Source: JAZSNL01 sp045536365
GTDB taxonomy: Bacteria; Bacillota_I; Bacilli_A; ML615J-28; CAG-313
Assembly (NCBI GenBank): GCA_045536365.1
Contig: JAZSNL010000014.1
Span: 1-64,000, forward strand
Direction: 5' to 3'
Length of the DNA stretch: 64,000 nucleotides
In this document: one piece after another, positions 26,935-35,690 of the stretch
Layout: every line of letters begins with the position of its first letter
Position numbering within the stretch: position 1 is the stretch's first letter
The notes under the pieces: model-generated
Databases searched by the model: none
What the model saw: the letters and a program-made list of their open reading frames with translations, nothing else
Told to the model about the DNA's origin: nothing
Made by a program: the position numbers and the translations under genes

Positions 26935-28080
26935 TTATCCTCTTAAATTAAATAACTTTTCGATTTCAGCAGTTTTAATTTTAGAACCAATAACACAGAA
27001 TCTACCAGTATAATCAGGTTGACCAAATCTAATTTCAAAATCACCTGATACAAAATCATAATAATACCATTTTGCGTTATCAGAAGCAGCAACAATACCT
27101 TTTGATCTTAATACCATACCATACTTTTCTTCATTACTTAATTCAGTTAAAATATATTCAAGTTCTAAATAAGTATAACTTCTTGCAGTTTCAACACCAA
27201 AACTTGTAAATACTTCTTCAGCATGATGATGATGTTCATGTCCACATCCGCATTCCTCATCATGATGATGATGTCCACAACAACATTCTCCTTCATGATG
27301 ATGTTCATGGTGTCCACAACATTCTCCTTCGTGATGGTGTTCATGGTGTCCACAACATTCTCCTTCGTGATGGTGTTCATGGTGTCCACAACATTCTCCT
27401 TCGTGATGGTGTTCATGGTGTCCACAACATTCTCCTTCGTGATGATGTTCGTGTTCTTCTTTTAATTCATTTAATAATTTGTCTTTTAATGATGTTTTTT
27501 CTTCAAGTAATGCAAGTAATTGTTTACTATCTAAATTAAAAATACTAGTTGTGATAATATTTGCATGATCATTTTGTTGTTTTAAAAGTTCAATTGTTTG
27601 ATTTAAAACATCATTTTGCATTTTATCAGTTTTACTAATAATTATTGTGTTAGCAGTTCTTACTTGATCATCAAAGAATTCACCGAAGTTTTTCATATAA
27701 ACTTTACATTTAGGGCCATCTACTACTGTTGCAAGAACATTAACTTCGATTCCTTCAATTTCGTTTACCGCTTTAACAATGTCTGATAATTTACCTACAC
27801 CAGATGGTTCAATAACGATTCTTTCTGGTGAATAAGTTTCAATTACTTCTTTCATTGATGTCGCAAAGTCGCCAACTAATGAACAGCATATGCAACCTGA
27901 ATTAATTTCTTTAATATTAACACCTGATTCTTTTAAGAAAGAACCATCTATTCCTATTTCTCCAAATTCATTTTCGATTAAAACTAATTTTTGTCCTTGA
28001 TAAGCTGATTCAAATAATTTTTTAATAACTGTTGTTTTTCCAGCTCCAAGGAAACCTGATATAATATCTACTTTAATCAT
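26935..28080 (-). CDS. CobW/G3E-family GTPase metallochaperone with His/Cys-rich repeats
   Basis: I start at ATG 28080, five bases after GGAAGTG; the earlier ATG at 28098 overlaps the htpG stop but has no ribosome site. The 381-residue protein has P-loop GFLGAGKTT near its N-terminus and the metal motif GCICCSL, as in zinc-chaperone CobW proteins. After the GTPase domain comes a linker with tandem copies of HHHEGECCGHHE and related His/Cys runs, then the CobW C-terminal domain. Together these suggest loading or storing Zn2+ (or Ni2+/Co2+). The tandem repeat is described separately. It sits directly after htpG. Confidence 0.88.
   Translation of the reverse strand: MIKVDIISGFLGAGKTTVIKKLFESAYQGQKLVLIENEFGEIGIDGSFLKESGVNIKEINSGCICCSLVGDFATSMKEVIETYSPERIVIEPSGVGKLSDIVKAVNEIEGIEVNVLATVVDGPKCKVYMKNFGEFFDDQVRTANTIIISKTDKMQNDVLNQTIELLKQQNDHANIITTSIFNLDSKQLLALLEEKTSLKDKLLNELKEEHEHHHEGECCGHHEHHHEGECCGHHEHHHEGECCGHHEHHHEGECCGHHEHHHEGECCCGHHHHDEECGCGHEHHHHAEEVFTSFGVETARSYTYLELEYILTELSNEEKYGMVLRSKGIVAASDNAKWYYYDFVSGDFEIRFGQPDYTGRFCVIGSKIKTAEIEKLFNLRG
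27262..27444 (-). repeat. 36-bp in-frame tandem repeat encoding HHHEGECCGHHE units
   Basis: Four 36-base units lie head to tail at 27301-27444; the last three are identical and the first differs by one base. A fifth, 39-base variant with an extra Cys codon lies at 27262-27300. There are no spacers, and the units stay in the reading frame of the CobW-type protein. Each unit adds five His and two Cys, so copy number should set metal-binding capacity. Near-identity suggests recent slippage-type expansion. Confidence 0.92.
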
Positions 28081-28097
28081 ATTTTCACTTCCATTCA

Positions 28098-30023
28098 TTA
28101 TTTACTTTTTATTATTAGTTTACATAGTAGATCAGAAAATCTTACTGGATTTTCTATTTTTAATCCTTCAATTAATAACGCTTGATTATATAATAACCAC
28201 GCAATATCATTAATTTCATCAGGATTTTCATTATATATTTCTTCTAAAGCTTGAAATAAATCATGATAAGGATTTATCTCTAATATTCTATCTGCTTTAA
28301 TTTCTTCACCGTCTGCTGATTCTGCTAATACTTTTTCCATTTCAAAGGAAATTCCTTCTCCTGCAGATAAACATACTGGTGAATCAGTTAATCTTTTAGA
28401 AATAATAACATCTTTTACAAGATCTTTTAGTGCTGTTTTTAACGCATTTAATAGATCTTTTTTAGATTCTTTTATTTCTTCTATTTTTTGATCTTCTTCA
28501 TCATTTAATAATTCATCTAATTCATCTTGATTAATTGCTTTAAAATTATAATCTTGATATGTTCCTAATATTTTCATAATAAATTCATCAATATCATCTT
28601 TTAATATTAATACATCATATCCATGTTTTTTAATTAAATCCATTTGTGGCATCGCAGAAACGTCTTCTTTTGATTTAGCGGAAACGTAATATATTGCTTT
28701 TTGATTTTCTAACATATTTTCAATGTATTTTTTAAATGATACTTTTGTGTCTGAATTTAATGTTTCATAAATTAATAAATCTTGTAAAAGATCTTTTTTT
28801 GCACCATAATTTTCATAAATACCAAATTTTAAATTAATTCCATATTGTTCAAAGAATTCATTATATTTATCAAAGTCATCAGTCATTAAACTTGATAAAC
28901 GATTAATAATTTTCTTTTCTATATTTTTAGCCATTTGTGATAATACTTTGTTTTGTTGTAACATTTCACGACTAATATTTAAAGCTAAATCATTTGAATC
29001 AACAATACCTTTTATAAATCTTAAATAATCAGGTAATAATTCTTTACATTTATCCATTATAAAGATACCTTTAGAATATAATTGTAATCCTTTTTCATAA
29101 GAATTAGAGTTTAAATTGAAAGGTGCTGTTTTAGGAACAAATATTAACGCATTGTAATTAATATTACCTTCTACATTAAACATTAAATATAATAATGGTT
29201 CTTCGTATTCTGAAAACTTTTGCATATAGAAATCATTAACTAATTCATCAGTTACATCTTTCTTTGCTTTTTTCCAAATAGGAATCATTGAATTTAGTGT
29301 TTCTTCAACTATTTCAGTTTCATATTTTCCTTCAATAATATCACCATTTTCATCTAAAACAGGTTTTTGTTTTTCAACAAACATTGTGATTGGATATCTT
29401 ATATAATCAGAATATTTTTTAACTAATTGTTTAATACGATATTCACTCAAATATTGATCATAATCATAATCTTCAGTGTTAGTTTTTAAATATAGTGTTA
29501 TTTTAGAACCTGGATTAGCTTCTTTGATTTGTTCTACTGTATAAGTTTCACTGCCTTCAGAAGTAAATAAATAAGCAGATTCATCAAAATATGATTTTGT
29601 TTCAACTGTTACTTTTCTTGCAACCATAAATGCTGAATAAAAGCCAACACCAAATTGTCCTATTGATTCTAAATCAGGATTACCTGCTCCTTCTTTTTCT
29701 TTTTCTAGTTTTTCCATAAAAGCTAAAGTACCAGATTTTGCAATAGTACCAAGATTATCGTTTATTTCATCATATGTCATACCTATTCCATTATCAGAAA
29801 TAGTAATAGTTCTTAATTCTTTATTAATTTCAATATGTATTTTATATTTATCTCTTTTTGGTACATCTTGATTAGTTAATGTTAAATAATGATATTTATC
29901 AACCGCATCAGATGCATTTGATAATAATTCCCTTAAGAATATTTCTTGATTTGTATAAATCGAATTAATCATTAAATCTAATAATCTTTTCGATTCTGTT
30001 TTAAACTCTTTTACTTCCTTCAT
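28098..30023 (-). CDS. htpG: Hsp90 family chaperone HtpG
   Basis: The 641-residue protein matches HtpG throughout: the N-terminal ATPase with FLRELLSNASDA, DNGIGM, and GQFGVGFYSAFMVA, the middle domain, and the C-terminal dimerisation domain. Bacterial HtpG proteins are about 610-650 residues, so it is complete. It is a cytoplasmic ATP-dependent chaperone. Its start overlaps the nadE stop by one base, and the CobW-type gene begins at its end, so nadE, htpG and the metal genes may share a transcript. Confidence 0.95.
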   Translation of the reverse strand: MKEVKEFKTESKRLLDLMINSIYTNQEIFLRELLSNASDAVDKYHYLTLTNQDVPKRDKYKIHIEINKELRTITISDNGIGMTYDEINDNLGTIAKSGTLAFMEKLEKEKEGAGNPDLESIGQFGVGFYSAFMVARKVTVETKSYFDESAYLFTSEGSETYTVEQIKEANPGSKITLYLKTNTEDYDYDQYLSEYRIKQLVKKYSDYIRYPITMFVEKQKPVLDENGDIIEGKYETEIVEETLNSMIPIWKKAKKDVTDELVNDFYMQKFSEYEEPLLYLMFNVEGNINYNALIFVPKTAPFNLNSNSYEKGLQLYSKGIFIMDKCKELLPDYLRFIKGIVDSNDLALNISREMLQQNKVLSQMAKNIEKKIINRLSSLMTDDFDKYNEFFEQYGINLKFGIYENYGAKKDLLQDLLIYETLNSDTKVSFKKYIENMLENQKAIYYVSAKSKEDVSAMPQMDLIKKHGYDVLILKDDIDEFIMKILGTYQDYNFKAINQDELDELLNDEEDQKIEEIKESKKDLLNALKTALKDLVKDVIISKRLTDSPVCLSAGEGISFEMEKVLAESADGEEIKADRILEINPYHDLFQALEEIYNENPDEINDIAWLLYNQALLIEGLKIENPVRFSDLLCKLIIKSK

Positions 30024-30775
30024 TATTCTTCCCCTACATTTGATTCATATTTAAATGAATCCATTAATTTTAATTTAAATAAGTTATTTTTATGTAATCT
30101 GTCAATTTTTTCCTTAATTTCCTTAGGAGGTTCAATTCCTTCTCTAATATATTGATCTAACATTTTGTAAGTAAAGCCTAAATTATCTTCATCTGTTTTA
30201 CCACATAATCCATCAATAGGAGTTTTTTCAATAAATTTAGCAGGTATTCCTAATTCTCTACCAATTGAAATAACTTCCGTAACAGTAAAATTTGATAAAG
30301 GACTAAAATCTCCTACAGAATCACCGTATCTAGTAGAATATCCTACCCAGTCTTCTGATAAATTACATGTATTTACAACTCTGCCATTTTTACATTGTGA
30401 TACTGCATAAATCGTTGACATTCTAATACGTGGTGGTAAATTGAATTTAGCTTGATCAGTAATTTTAATTGATTCAGGAATATTTTTTAATACACCATCT
30501 ACTGCATCTTTAATATTTACAACTACATAGTCAATTCCTAAGAATTCACATATTTCATATGAATAATTAATATCAAATTGATCACCTTGTGGCATTAATA
30601 CACCAAATACACGTTCTTTACCAAGAGCAGCAACGCAAATTCCTGCAGCAACACTACTATCTTTTCCACCTGAGATACCAATTACCGCATTACATCCTTT
30701 TCCGTTTTCTTCAAACCAATTTCTTACCCATTCTACACATTTATTCATTGCGTCTTTAGCGTCAAATTTATACAT
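30023..30775 (-). CDS. nadE: NH3-dependent NAD+ synthetase
   Basis: The 250-residue protein has the N-type ATP pyrophosphatase loop GISGGKDSS near residue 33-41 and NTCNLSEDWVGYSTRYGDS, the adenylation and NAD-binding region of NadE. There is no glutaminase domain, so it should use ammonia to amidate deamido-NAD to NAD. It lies 9 bases from the AlkP-superfamily gene and overlaps htpG by one base. Confidence 0.93.
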   Translation of the reverse strand: MYKFDAKDAMNKCVEWVRNWFEENGKGCNAVIGISGGKDSSVAAGICVAALGKERVFGVLMPQGDQFDINYSYEICEFLGIDYVVVNIKDAVDGVLKNIPESIKITDQAKFNLPPRIRMSTIYAVSQCKNGRVVNTCNLSEDWVGYSTRYGDSVGDFSPLSNFTVTEVISIGRELGIPAKFIEKTPIDGLCGKTDEDNLGFTYKMLDQYIREGIEPPKEIKEKIDRLHKNNLFKLKLMDSFKYESNVGEE

Positions 30776-30784
30776 AACACACCT

Positions 30785-31885
30785 CTATTTTTTTGATAAT
30801 ATTATTAATGGTACTTCTAATTCATCAATTGTTGTTCCTGCGTGATGTCCAATAAAAGGAACACTCGAATTTTGATTAAAAATAAAATATTTTTTTGTTT
30901 TACTAACCGCAAGATAATCTCCCATAGAGATATTTGTTGATTGATGAGGAATACCATATCCATAAATATTTAAATCTAGTACTTCTTGTTTATTAAATAA
31001 CATATAATCATTACTAAAGTATTGATTAAATTTCTTTTCAAATTCTTCTTTTTTGTTTTCTTTCACATGAAATATAGTTGCACGAGCTTCTGCAGATGGT
31101 AATCTATCTAAACAATCAAGAATATCTTGATATTCATATAGATTTAAAGGTTCGATATCTACTTGTCCATGATCCGCAACTATAACAATTAAAGTGTCTT
31201 GATTCATTGAATGATAGAACTTTTCTAATTCATCATTCATTTTTTTAATAAGTTCTTTTACATTTTTACTATTAGTACCCTCTTCATGCATTAAAGCATC
31301 AGGATTATCCCAATAAAAATATGTAAAAGTAGGATTATCTTTATTTATTCTTTTATTCAAAGCATCTAATGCTTCATTAAAAGTTTTATAGCCATTTTCT
31401 CTAAAAGATGGATAAATATCATCAGCATCAAGATTTTCAATATCTGACCAAAAATTTTTAAATCCAATAATATCATTTACTTTTAAAGAATCATATTTTA
31501 CATCTTGATAATAATCTAAATTAGTAAATAAAGTAAGAGAAGGATCTTCACAAGAAAGATATAAATGCCAACCTAACCACCCATGTTCAATAGGAGTTAA
31601 TCCCGTTGTTACAGATGTTGTTGCAGCAACGGTAGTAGGTGGAAAAACACTACTTATATTATCAATCATTTTTTGATTTAAAAAATCATCTTTTGATAAA
31701 TTCTTTTCTAAAATTTTTGTTCCAAGTCCATCTAATAACATTAAAACAATATGTTGGTAATTTTTATCTAATTCATTATCTAATAATTTTAAAGTTTGAT
31801 GATGAATTTTATTACCATAATATTTAATTAATGAGTTACTTACTGATATTAGACTATTATTATAATCAACATTTATCTTTTTCAT
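30785..31885 (-). CDS. Alkaline phosphatase superfamily (nucleotide pyrophosphatase-type) enzyme
   Basis: The 366-residue protein has the AlkP-superfamily metal and nucleophile layout: MLLDGLG, the nucleophile Thr region FPPTTVAATTS, VADHGQVD, GIPHQST and GHHAGTT with the metal-binding His residues. This is the type I phosphodiesterase/nucleotide pyrophosphatase branch. There is no signal peptide, so it acts in the cytoplasm; substrate not known. GGAGT at seven bases precedes ATG 31885. That ribosome site lies at the edge of the rlmD-like remnant just upstream. Confidence 0.82.
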   Translation of the reverse strand: MKKINVDYNNSLISVSNSLIKYYGNKIHHQTLKLLDNELDKNYQHIVLMLLDGLGTKILEKNLSKDDFLNQKMIDNISSVFPPTTVAATTSVTTGLTPIEHGWLGWHLYLSCEDPSLTLFTNLDYYQDVKYDSLKVNDIIGFKNFWSDIENLDADDIYPSFRENGYKTFNEALDALNKRINKDNPTFTYFYWDNPDALMHEEGTNSKNVKELIKKMNDELEKFYHSMNQDTLIVIVADHGQVDIEPLNLYEYQDILDCLDRLPSAEARATIFHVKENKKEEFEKKFNQYFSNDYMLFNKQEVLDLNIYGYGIPHQSTNISMGDYLAVSKTKKYFIFNQNSSVPFIGHHAGTTIDELEVPLIILSKK

Positions 31886-31894
31886 AATAACTCC

Positions 31895-31949
31895 TTACTA
31901 GCACACAAATAGTTTCGACGTGACTTGTATGTACAATGTTAATAGGTAT
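31895..31949 (-). pseudogene. Remnant of an rlmD (rumA-like) 3' end, probable attachment-site copy
   Basis: On the minus strand this stretch reads IPINIVHTSHVETICVLVR, matching the end of the intact RlmD at 32850-34193 (PVDMFPHTSHVECIVCLTR) with one codon deleted. Fifteen bases, ACATACAAGTCACGT, are identical in both (31918-31932 and 32881-32895, same orientation), 963 bases apart. No start or upstream part of the gene is present. It looks like a displaced 3' end left by integration at rlmD, or the tail of a lost paralogue. Confidence 0.65.
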
Positions 31950-31954
31950 GTTTT

Positions 31955-32761
31955 TTATTTTCTTAATTCTTCTAGTTTAGCGTGATATTTATTAGGTTTA
32001 GAATATTGACCAATATAAGGTATATATTTTTCATATGATTCTAGGATTTTCAAAGCTTCTTCTTTCGTATTTTCATTTATAATATCATTAAATAAATGAA
32101 CTATCGCCATATGGAAATCTTTTTCTAAAGCTAATTTAAAATATTTCTTAGCTATATTTATATTTTCTTTATCAAAAGCTCTAATTAATAATTCATTAAG
32201 CTCAACACTAACTTCATAGTAACGACCTAAAAAATAATATGCCATACCACTTTCTTTTTGATTGCTGTTTTCTGCAACATATAATAGTCTTTGAATAATG
32301 TCTTCAATATTATCTAATTTATAAGATGAATTTTGAGGATCAATAGTATATTGAACTGCTAAACATCCTAATGCAATGACATCATTTTTTAATGCTTCTT
32401 TTTGTAGAGTCTCTATAATTAAATCATCATAAATAATATGATAATCATTAGTACCACCATCATATGGATCATCTTCAGTTTTAACTACATAATACTTTTT
32501 TTGTTCCTCTTTTGGAACATTATTTATCATATCGTAATATACTGCTAAATGATGCATTGTATGATCTACAGAAGAGTTATATGTGTATGGATCATTAAAA
32601 GGTCTGCCATATTCTAGAAAACAAATGACTTTTAATTCAACATTTCTTCTCATATCTTTTAATGTATTACCATCCATTTCAGTTGGAATTATAGCACTGC
32701 CATACGCTTTTTGATATTTACCTTCCTGTTCATAGATAATTGTTTGTTTTATATTGTTCAT
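31955..32761 (-). CDS. Hypothetical protein with Sel1/TPR-like C-terminal half
   Basis: The 268-residue cytoplasmic protein has no recognised domain. Its second half (about 150-250) has helix pairs such as ESGMAYYFLGRYYEVS and NIAKKYFKLALEKDFHMAI that resemble Sel1 or TPR repeats, which mediate protein contacts. ATG 32761 follows AGGAG by about nine bases. The gene sits alone between two copies of the rlmD 3' end, so it may be cargo left by an integrated element. Base composition is like its neighbours by eye. Confidence 0.6.
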   Translation of the reverse strand: MNNIKQTIIYEQEGKYQKAYGSAIIPTEMDGNTLKDMRRNVELKVICFLEYGRPFNDPYTYNSSVDHTMHHLAVYYDMINNVPKEEQKKYYVVKTEDDPYDGGTNDYHIIYDDLIIETLQKEALKNDVIALGCLAVQYTIDPQNSSYKLDNIEDIIQRLLYVAENSNQKESGMAYYFLGRYYEVSVELNELLIRAFDKENINIAKKYFKLALEKDFHMAIVHLFNDIINENTKEEALKILESYEKYIPYIGQYSKPNKYHAKLEELRK

Positions 32762-32849
32762 AACATTCTCTCCTCATCTCGTTCAATCTCATTATTCTCT
32801 ATACTAATTTTATAAATACTAGATAGTTCGATTTTAAGGTCTTAATAGC

Positions 32850-34193
32850 TTATTTTCTTGTCAGACAAACGATGCATTCAACGTGACTTGTATGTGGGAA
32901 CATATCAACAGGTTGAATATAAGTAATATTGTATTTACCTTTTAATATTAATTTCAAATCATCAGTTAGTGTATCAGGATTACAAGAAATATAAATTATT
33001 TTTTTAGGTGAAAGTCTTAATAACGAGTTAATAAATCTTTCATCCGATCCTTTTCTTGGAGGATCCATAATAACAACATCAACATTTTCTCTTGCTTTTG
33101 CAAGATTAACCATAAAGTTACTTGCGTCATCACAAAAGAATTTAATATTTTTTACATTATTTGTTTTCGCATTATCAATCGCATCATTAACTGCATCTTT
33201 AACTATTTCGACACTTAATACTTGTTTTACATAATCAGATGCAATAATACCAATTGTACCTACTCCACAATATGTATCTAATACAACATCTTCTTTATTT
33301 AATTTTGCCGCTTCTATTGCAAGTTTATATAATTTAGCTGTTTGAACAGAATTAATTTGATAAAAAGATTTTGATGAAATTTTAAATTTCTTATTAAGTA
33401 AAATATCATAAATATATCCTTTACCATATAAAACAGTTTCATTTTCTCCTAGTACTGCACTTGTTGAACGATTATTAATATTTTGAATAATAGTAGTTAT
33501 TTCCGGATGAATTGATACTAATTTTTTAATAAAATTAGTTCTTCCAGGAAATACTGTACTTGCAATAACAAATACAACCATTACTTCTTTTGTTTGATTA
33601 GATCTTTTAACTAAAATATGACGAATTAATCCTGTTTTTCGATCTTCATCAAACGCATTAATTTTCATTTCAACCATTAACTTTTTAATTGTTTTAACAA
33701 TTTTATCACTAACTTCATCTTGAATATAACACGTATCAAAATTAATAACACTATGTGTTCCTTCTTGATAAAATCCACTGATAATTCTTTCTTTTGTATT
33801 TGTATTTTTAAATACAATTTGATTTTTATTACGGTAGTGACATGGATTTTCCATACCTACTGTTAATAAAACTCCCTTTGACATACCTAATTTTTCTTTA
33901 AAAAGATTTTGAACGTGTTCTTGTTTGATTCTTAATTGTTCATTATAATCAATATGAAGTAAAGAACATCCTCCACATTTTTGGTATATCGGACATAGAG
34001 GTTTAACTCTATACTTTGATGGTTTAACTACTTTTCTTAAATTAGCTGTCTTATTTTTACCGTTAATTACTTCAACCTCAACTAATTCATCCAAAATAGT
34101 ACCTTTAACAGGATAACTGTTACGGTTGATACTAACACAGCCACGAAGGTCTTTATTGTACTTATCAACTTTTACTGTCTTAATATCAGCCAT
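32850..34193 (-). CDS. rlmD: 23S rRNA (uracil-C5)-methyltransferase, RlmD/RlmCD family
   Basis: The 447-residue protein starts with a TRAM RNA-binding domain, then a Cys cluster CPIYQKCGGCS for an iron-sulfur cluster. The methyltransferase domain has DTYCGVGTIGI for SAM, DPPRKGSDE, and catalytic Cys in ISCNPDTL. It makes 5-methyluridine in 23S rRNA; in low-G+C Firmicutes one enzyme (RlmCD) may serve two sites, so the exact target is not certain. Its 3' end is partly repeated at 31895-31949. Confidence 0.88.
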   Translation of the reverse strand: MADIKTVKVDKYNKDLRGCVSINRNSYPVKGTILDELVEVEVINGKNKTANLRKVVKPSKYRVKPLCPIYQKCGGCSLLHIDYNEQLRIKQEHVQNLFKEKLGMSKGVLLTVGMENPCHYRNKNQIVFKNTNTKERIISGFYQEGTHSVINFDTCYIQDEVSDKIVKTIKKLMVEMKINAFDEDRKTGLIRHILVKRSNQTKEVMVVFVIASTVFPGRTNFIKKLVSIHPEITTIIQNINNRSTSAVLGENETVLYGKGYIYDILLNKKFKISSKSFYQINSVQTAKLYKLAIEAAKLNKEDVVLDTYCGVGTIGIIASDYVKQVLSVEIVKDAVNDAIDNAKTNNVKNIKFFCDDASNFMVNLAKARENVDVVIMDPPRKGSDERFINSLLRLSPKKIIYISCNPDTLTDDLKLILKGKYNITYIQPVDMFPHTSHVECIVCLTRK

Positions 34194-34201
34194 ATTTCCT
34201 C

Positions 34202-35434
34202 CTATTTTTTGTTTTTATAAACTCTTAACGCATCTATAGCTTGAACAAATTCAACAACTGCATTAGGTTGTTTATCACACATAACTTTAAATTTACCTTC
34301 TTCATCACCTGTAATTTCAAAATGAACATTAGGTTTCCAAGGTAATTGGAATATTCTTTCCAAATTAAATTCTTTATGATATTGATTACCTAAAGTATCA
34401 ATACCTTCAAAATAAAACACATCATTTGTTAAAATAATTTTACCTTTTGCAAATTCTTCCATCTTCCATGGTTCATTAATGTTACGATACAAAGTACAAT
34501 CTCTTTCTAAATGAAGAGTACCTTTTTCAATTTGTTTATATAATAAATTTGTCTCCCATTTATACCATTCTTCTTCATTAACAAAACGAACATTATTAAC
34601 ACTTGCCGATTCCATTACACCATATTCATTGAAATATACTTTATTATTACATTCAGTACACCAGAAATGATGTTTTTCACTAACGATTTTATACTCACTT
34701 CGACATTTTGGACATACATATAAAATATTTTCAATTCCAGCAGCACGTGCTTTACTTCTAATTTTAATTTTATTTACATCTTGTTCTTTTATATCATGAA
34801 CATTAATAGAATCACAGATTCTTTGGTATATTTCTTCATCTGATAATGTAGCAATATCTTCTTTTTTAATAACTGTAACAAATTTAGTTCTTACTTTAGC
34901 TTTTCTTTTTGCAGTTGACCATTTAGGGTAAGATAAATAATTACCTCTTATTTGAATTGCAAAAACATTAGCTTTACATAAACGAACTAATTTAACAATT
35001 GCAGGATCAATAAAAATCATGCCCCCATGTACTGTTATTTGTCCCGCTGGTGCAATCGCAACCATTTTTTTATTTTCAATAGCACGTTTCATTAATTTAA
35101 TTGAAGCCATATCTGCAGAAAATTGATCTTTTGGTAATGCGCAAACACCATTTAAAAAGTGTGATAAGAATTTGTTAAAATAAAAATACTTAGAAATTAC
35201 ATATTGAATATGTCTAGATACAGCAGCAGTAGACGCGAAATGGTCCATATTAGAAACATGATTATAAATTAATAAACATCCTTCTTTATTACTGTTTACT
35301 TTAAACTCTTTACGATCACATTTATATCCATTTTTTAGAGCCATTATAATTTTTGAAGCTGTATTATAGATAAACCAATATAAGTAATTTGTTTTTTGAA
35401 TTTTAATATTACTATTTGAATTTTTCTTAGACAT
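34202..35434 (-). CDS. PlsC-like acyltransferase with C-terminal zinc-ribbon region
   Basis: The 410-residue protein has an acyltransferase HX4D motif, NHVSNMDHF, in its first quarter, and further blocks of the PlsC family (APAGQITVHGG resembles the substrate-binding FPEG region, altered). It should acylate lysophosphatidate or a similar lipid at the membrane. Near residue 235-260 it has CPKC and CTEC pairs, a zinc-ribbon-like cluster, followed by about 140 residues with no known fold that I recognise. That extension is not part of typical PlsC (about 200-250 residues). It precedes rlmD by 8 bases. Confidence 0.75.
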   Translation of the reverse strand: MSKKNSNSNIKIQKTNYLYWFIYNTASKIIMALKNGYKCDRKEFKVNSNKEGCLLIYNHVSNMDHFASTAAVSRHIQYVISKYFYFNKFLSHFLNGVCALPKDQFSADMASIKLMKRAIENKKMVAIAPAGQITVHGGMIFIDPAIVKLVRLCKANVFAIQIRGNYLSYPKWSTAKRKAKVRTKFVTVIKKEDIATLSDEEIYQRICDSINVHDIKEQDVNKIKIRSKARAAGIENILYVCPKCRSEYKIVSEKHHFWCTECNNKVYFNEYGVMESASVNNVRFVNEEEWYKWETNLLYKQIEKGTLHLERDCTLYRNINEPWKMEEFAKGKIILTNDVFYFEGIDTLGNQYHKEFNLERIFQLPWKPNVHFEITGDEEGKFKVMCDKQPNAVVEFVQAIDALRVYKNKK

Positions 35435-35625
35435 TTTCTATCTCCTTTTTTAAAACCATTCTCCCCTATTATAGTATATTATACTACAAATTGCCTTTTT
35501 TGTAAAACAAAACAAACGATAAAGAAAAAAAATAAATAAATTATTTTATACCTATTTATTTTTCATCTTCTCACAAATCGATTTTTTAAACCTATTCGAC
35601 ATAAATTTTATGATAAAACAAATAA

Positions 35626-35658
35626 AAAAATGACTAAATTTAAAATTTAGTCATTTTT
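35626..35658 (-). terminator. Terminator of the MarR/ABC exporter operon
   Basis: A perfect 15-bp stem (AAAAATGACTAAATT with its complement) with a 3-base loop is followed on the minus strand by a run of Ts. The 256 bases from 35435 to 35690 otherwise hold no gene that I can see. Confidence 0.88.
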
Positions 35659-35690
35659 ATTCATTAATATTATTAAACAAATATTTCCTA

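Noticed and set aside
27262..27444. Possible CRISPR array
   Set aside because: The 36-bp units are directly joined without spacers and keep the reading frame of a metal-binding protein; no cas genes are nearby.
27165..27465. Long open frames on both strands across the His/Cys repeat
   Set aside because: They are shadows of the in-frame 36-bp repeat of the CobW gene; their products are low-complexity Met/Thr/Phe runs with no ribosome site.
35435..35625. Possible gene in the gap before the ABC exporter operon
   Set aside because: A+T-rich, no frame with ribosome site and no RNA-like structure other than the terminator at 35626.
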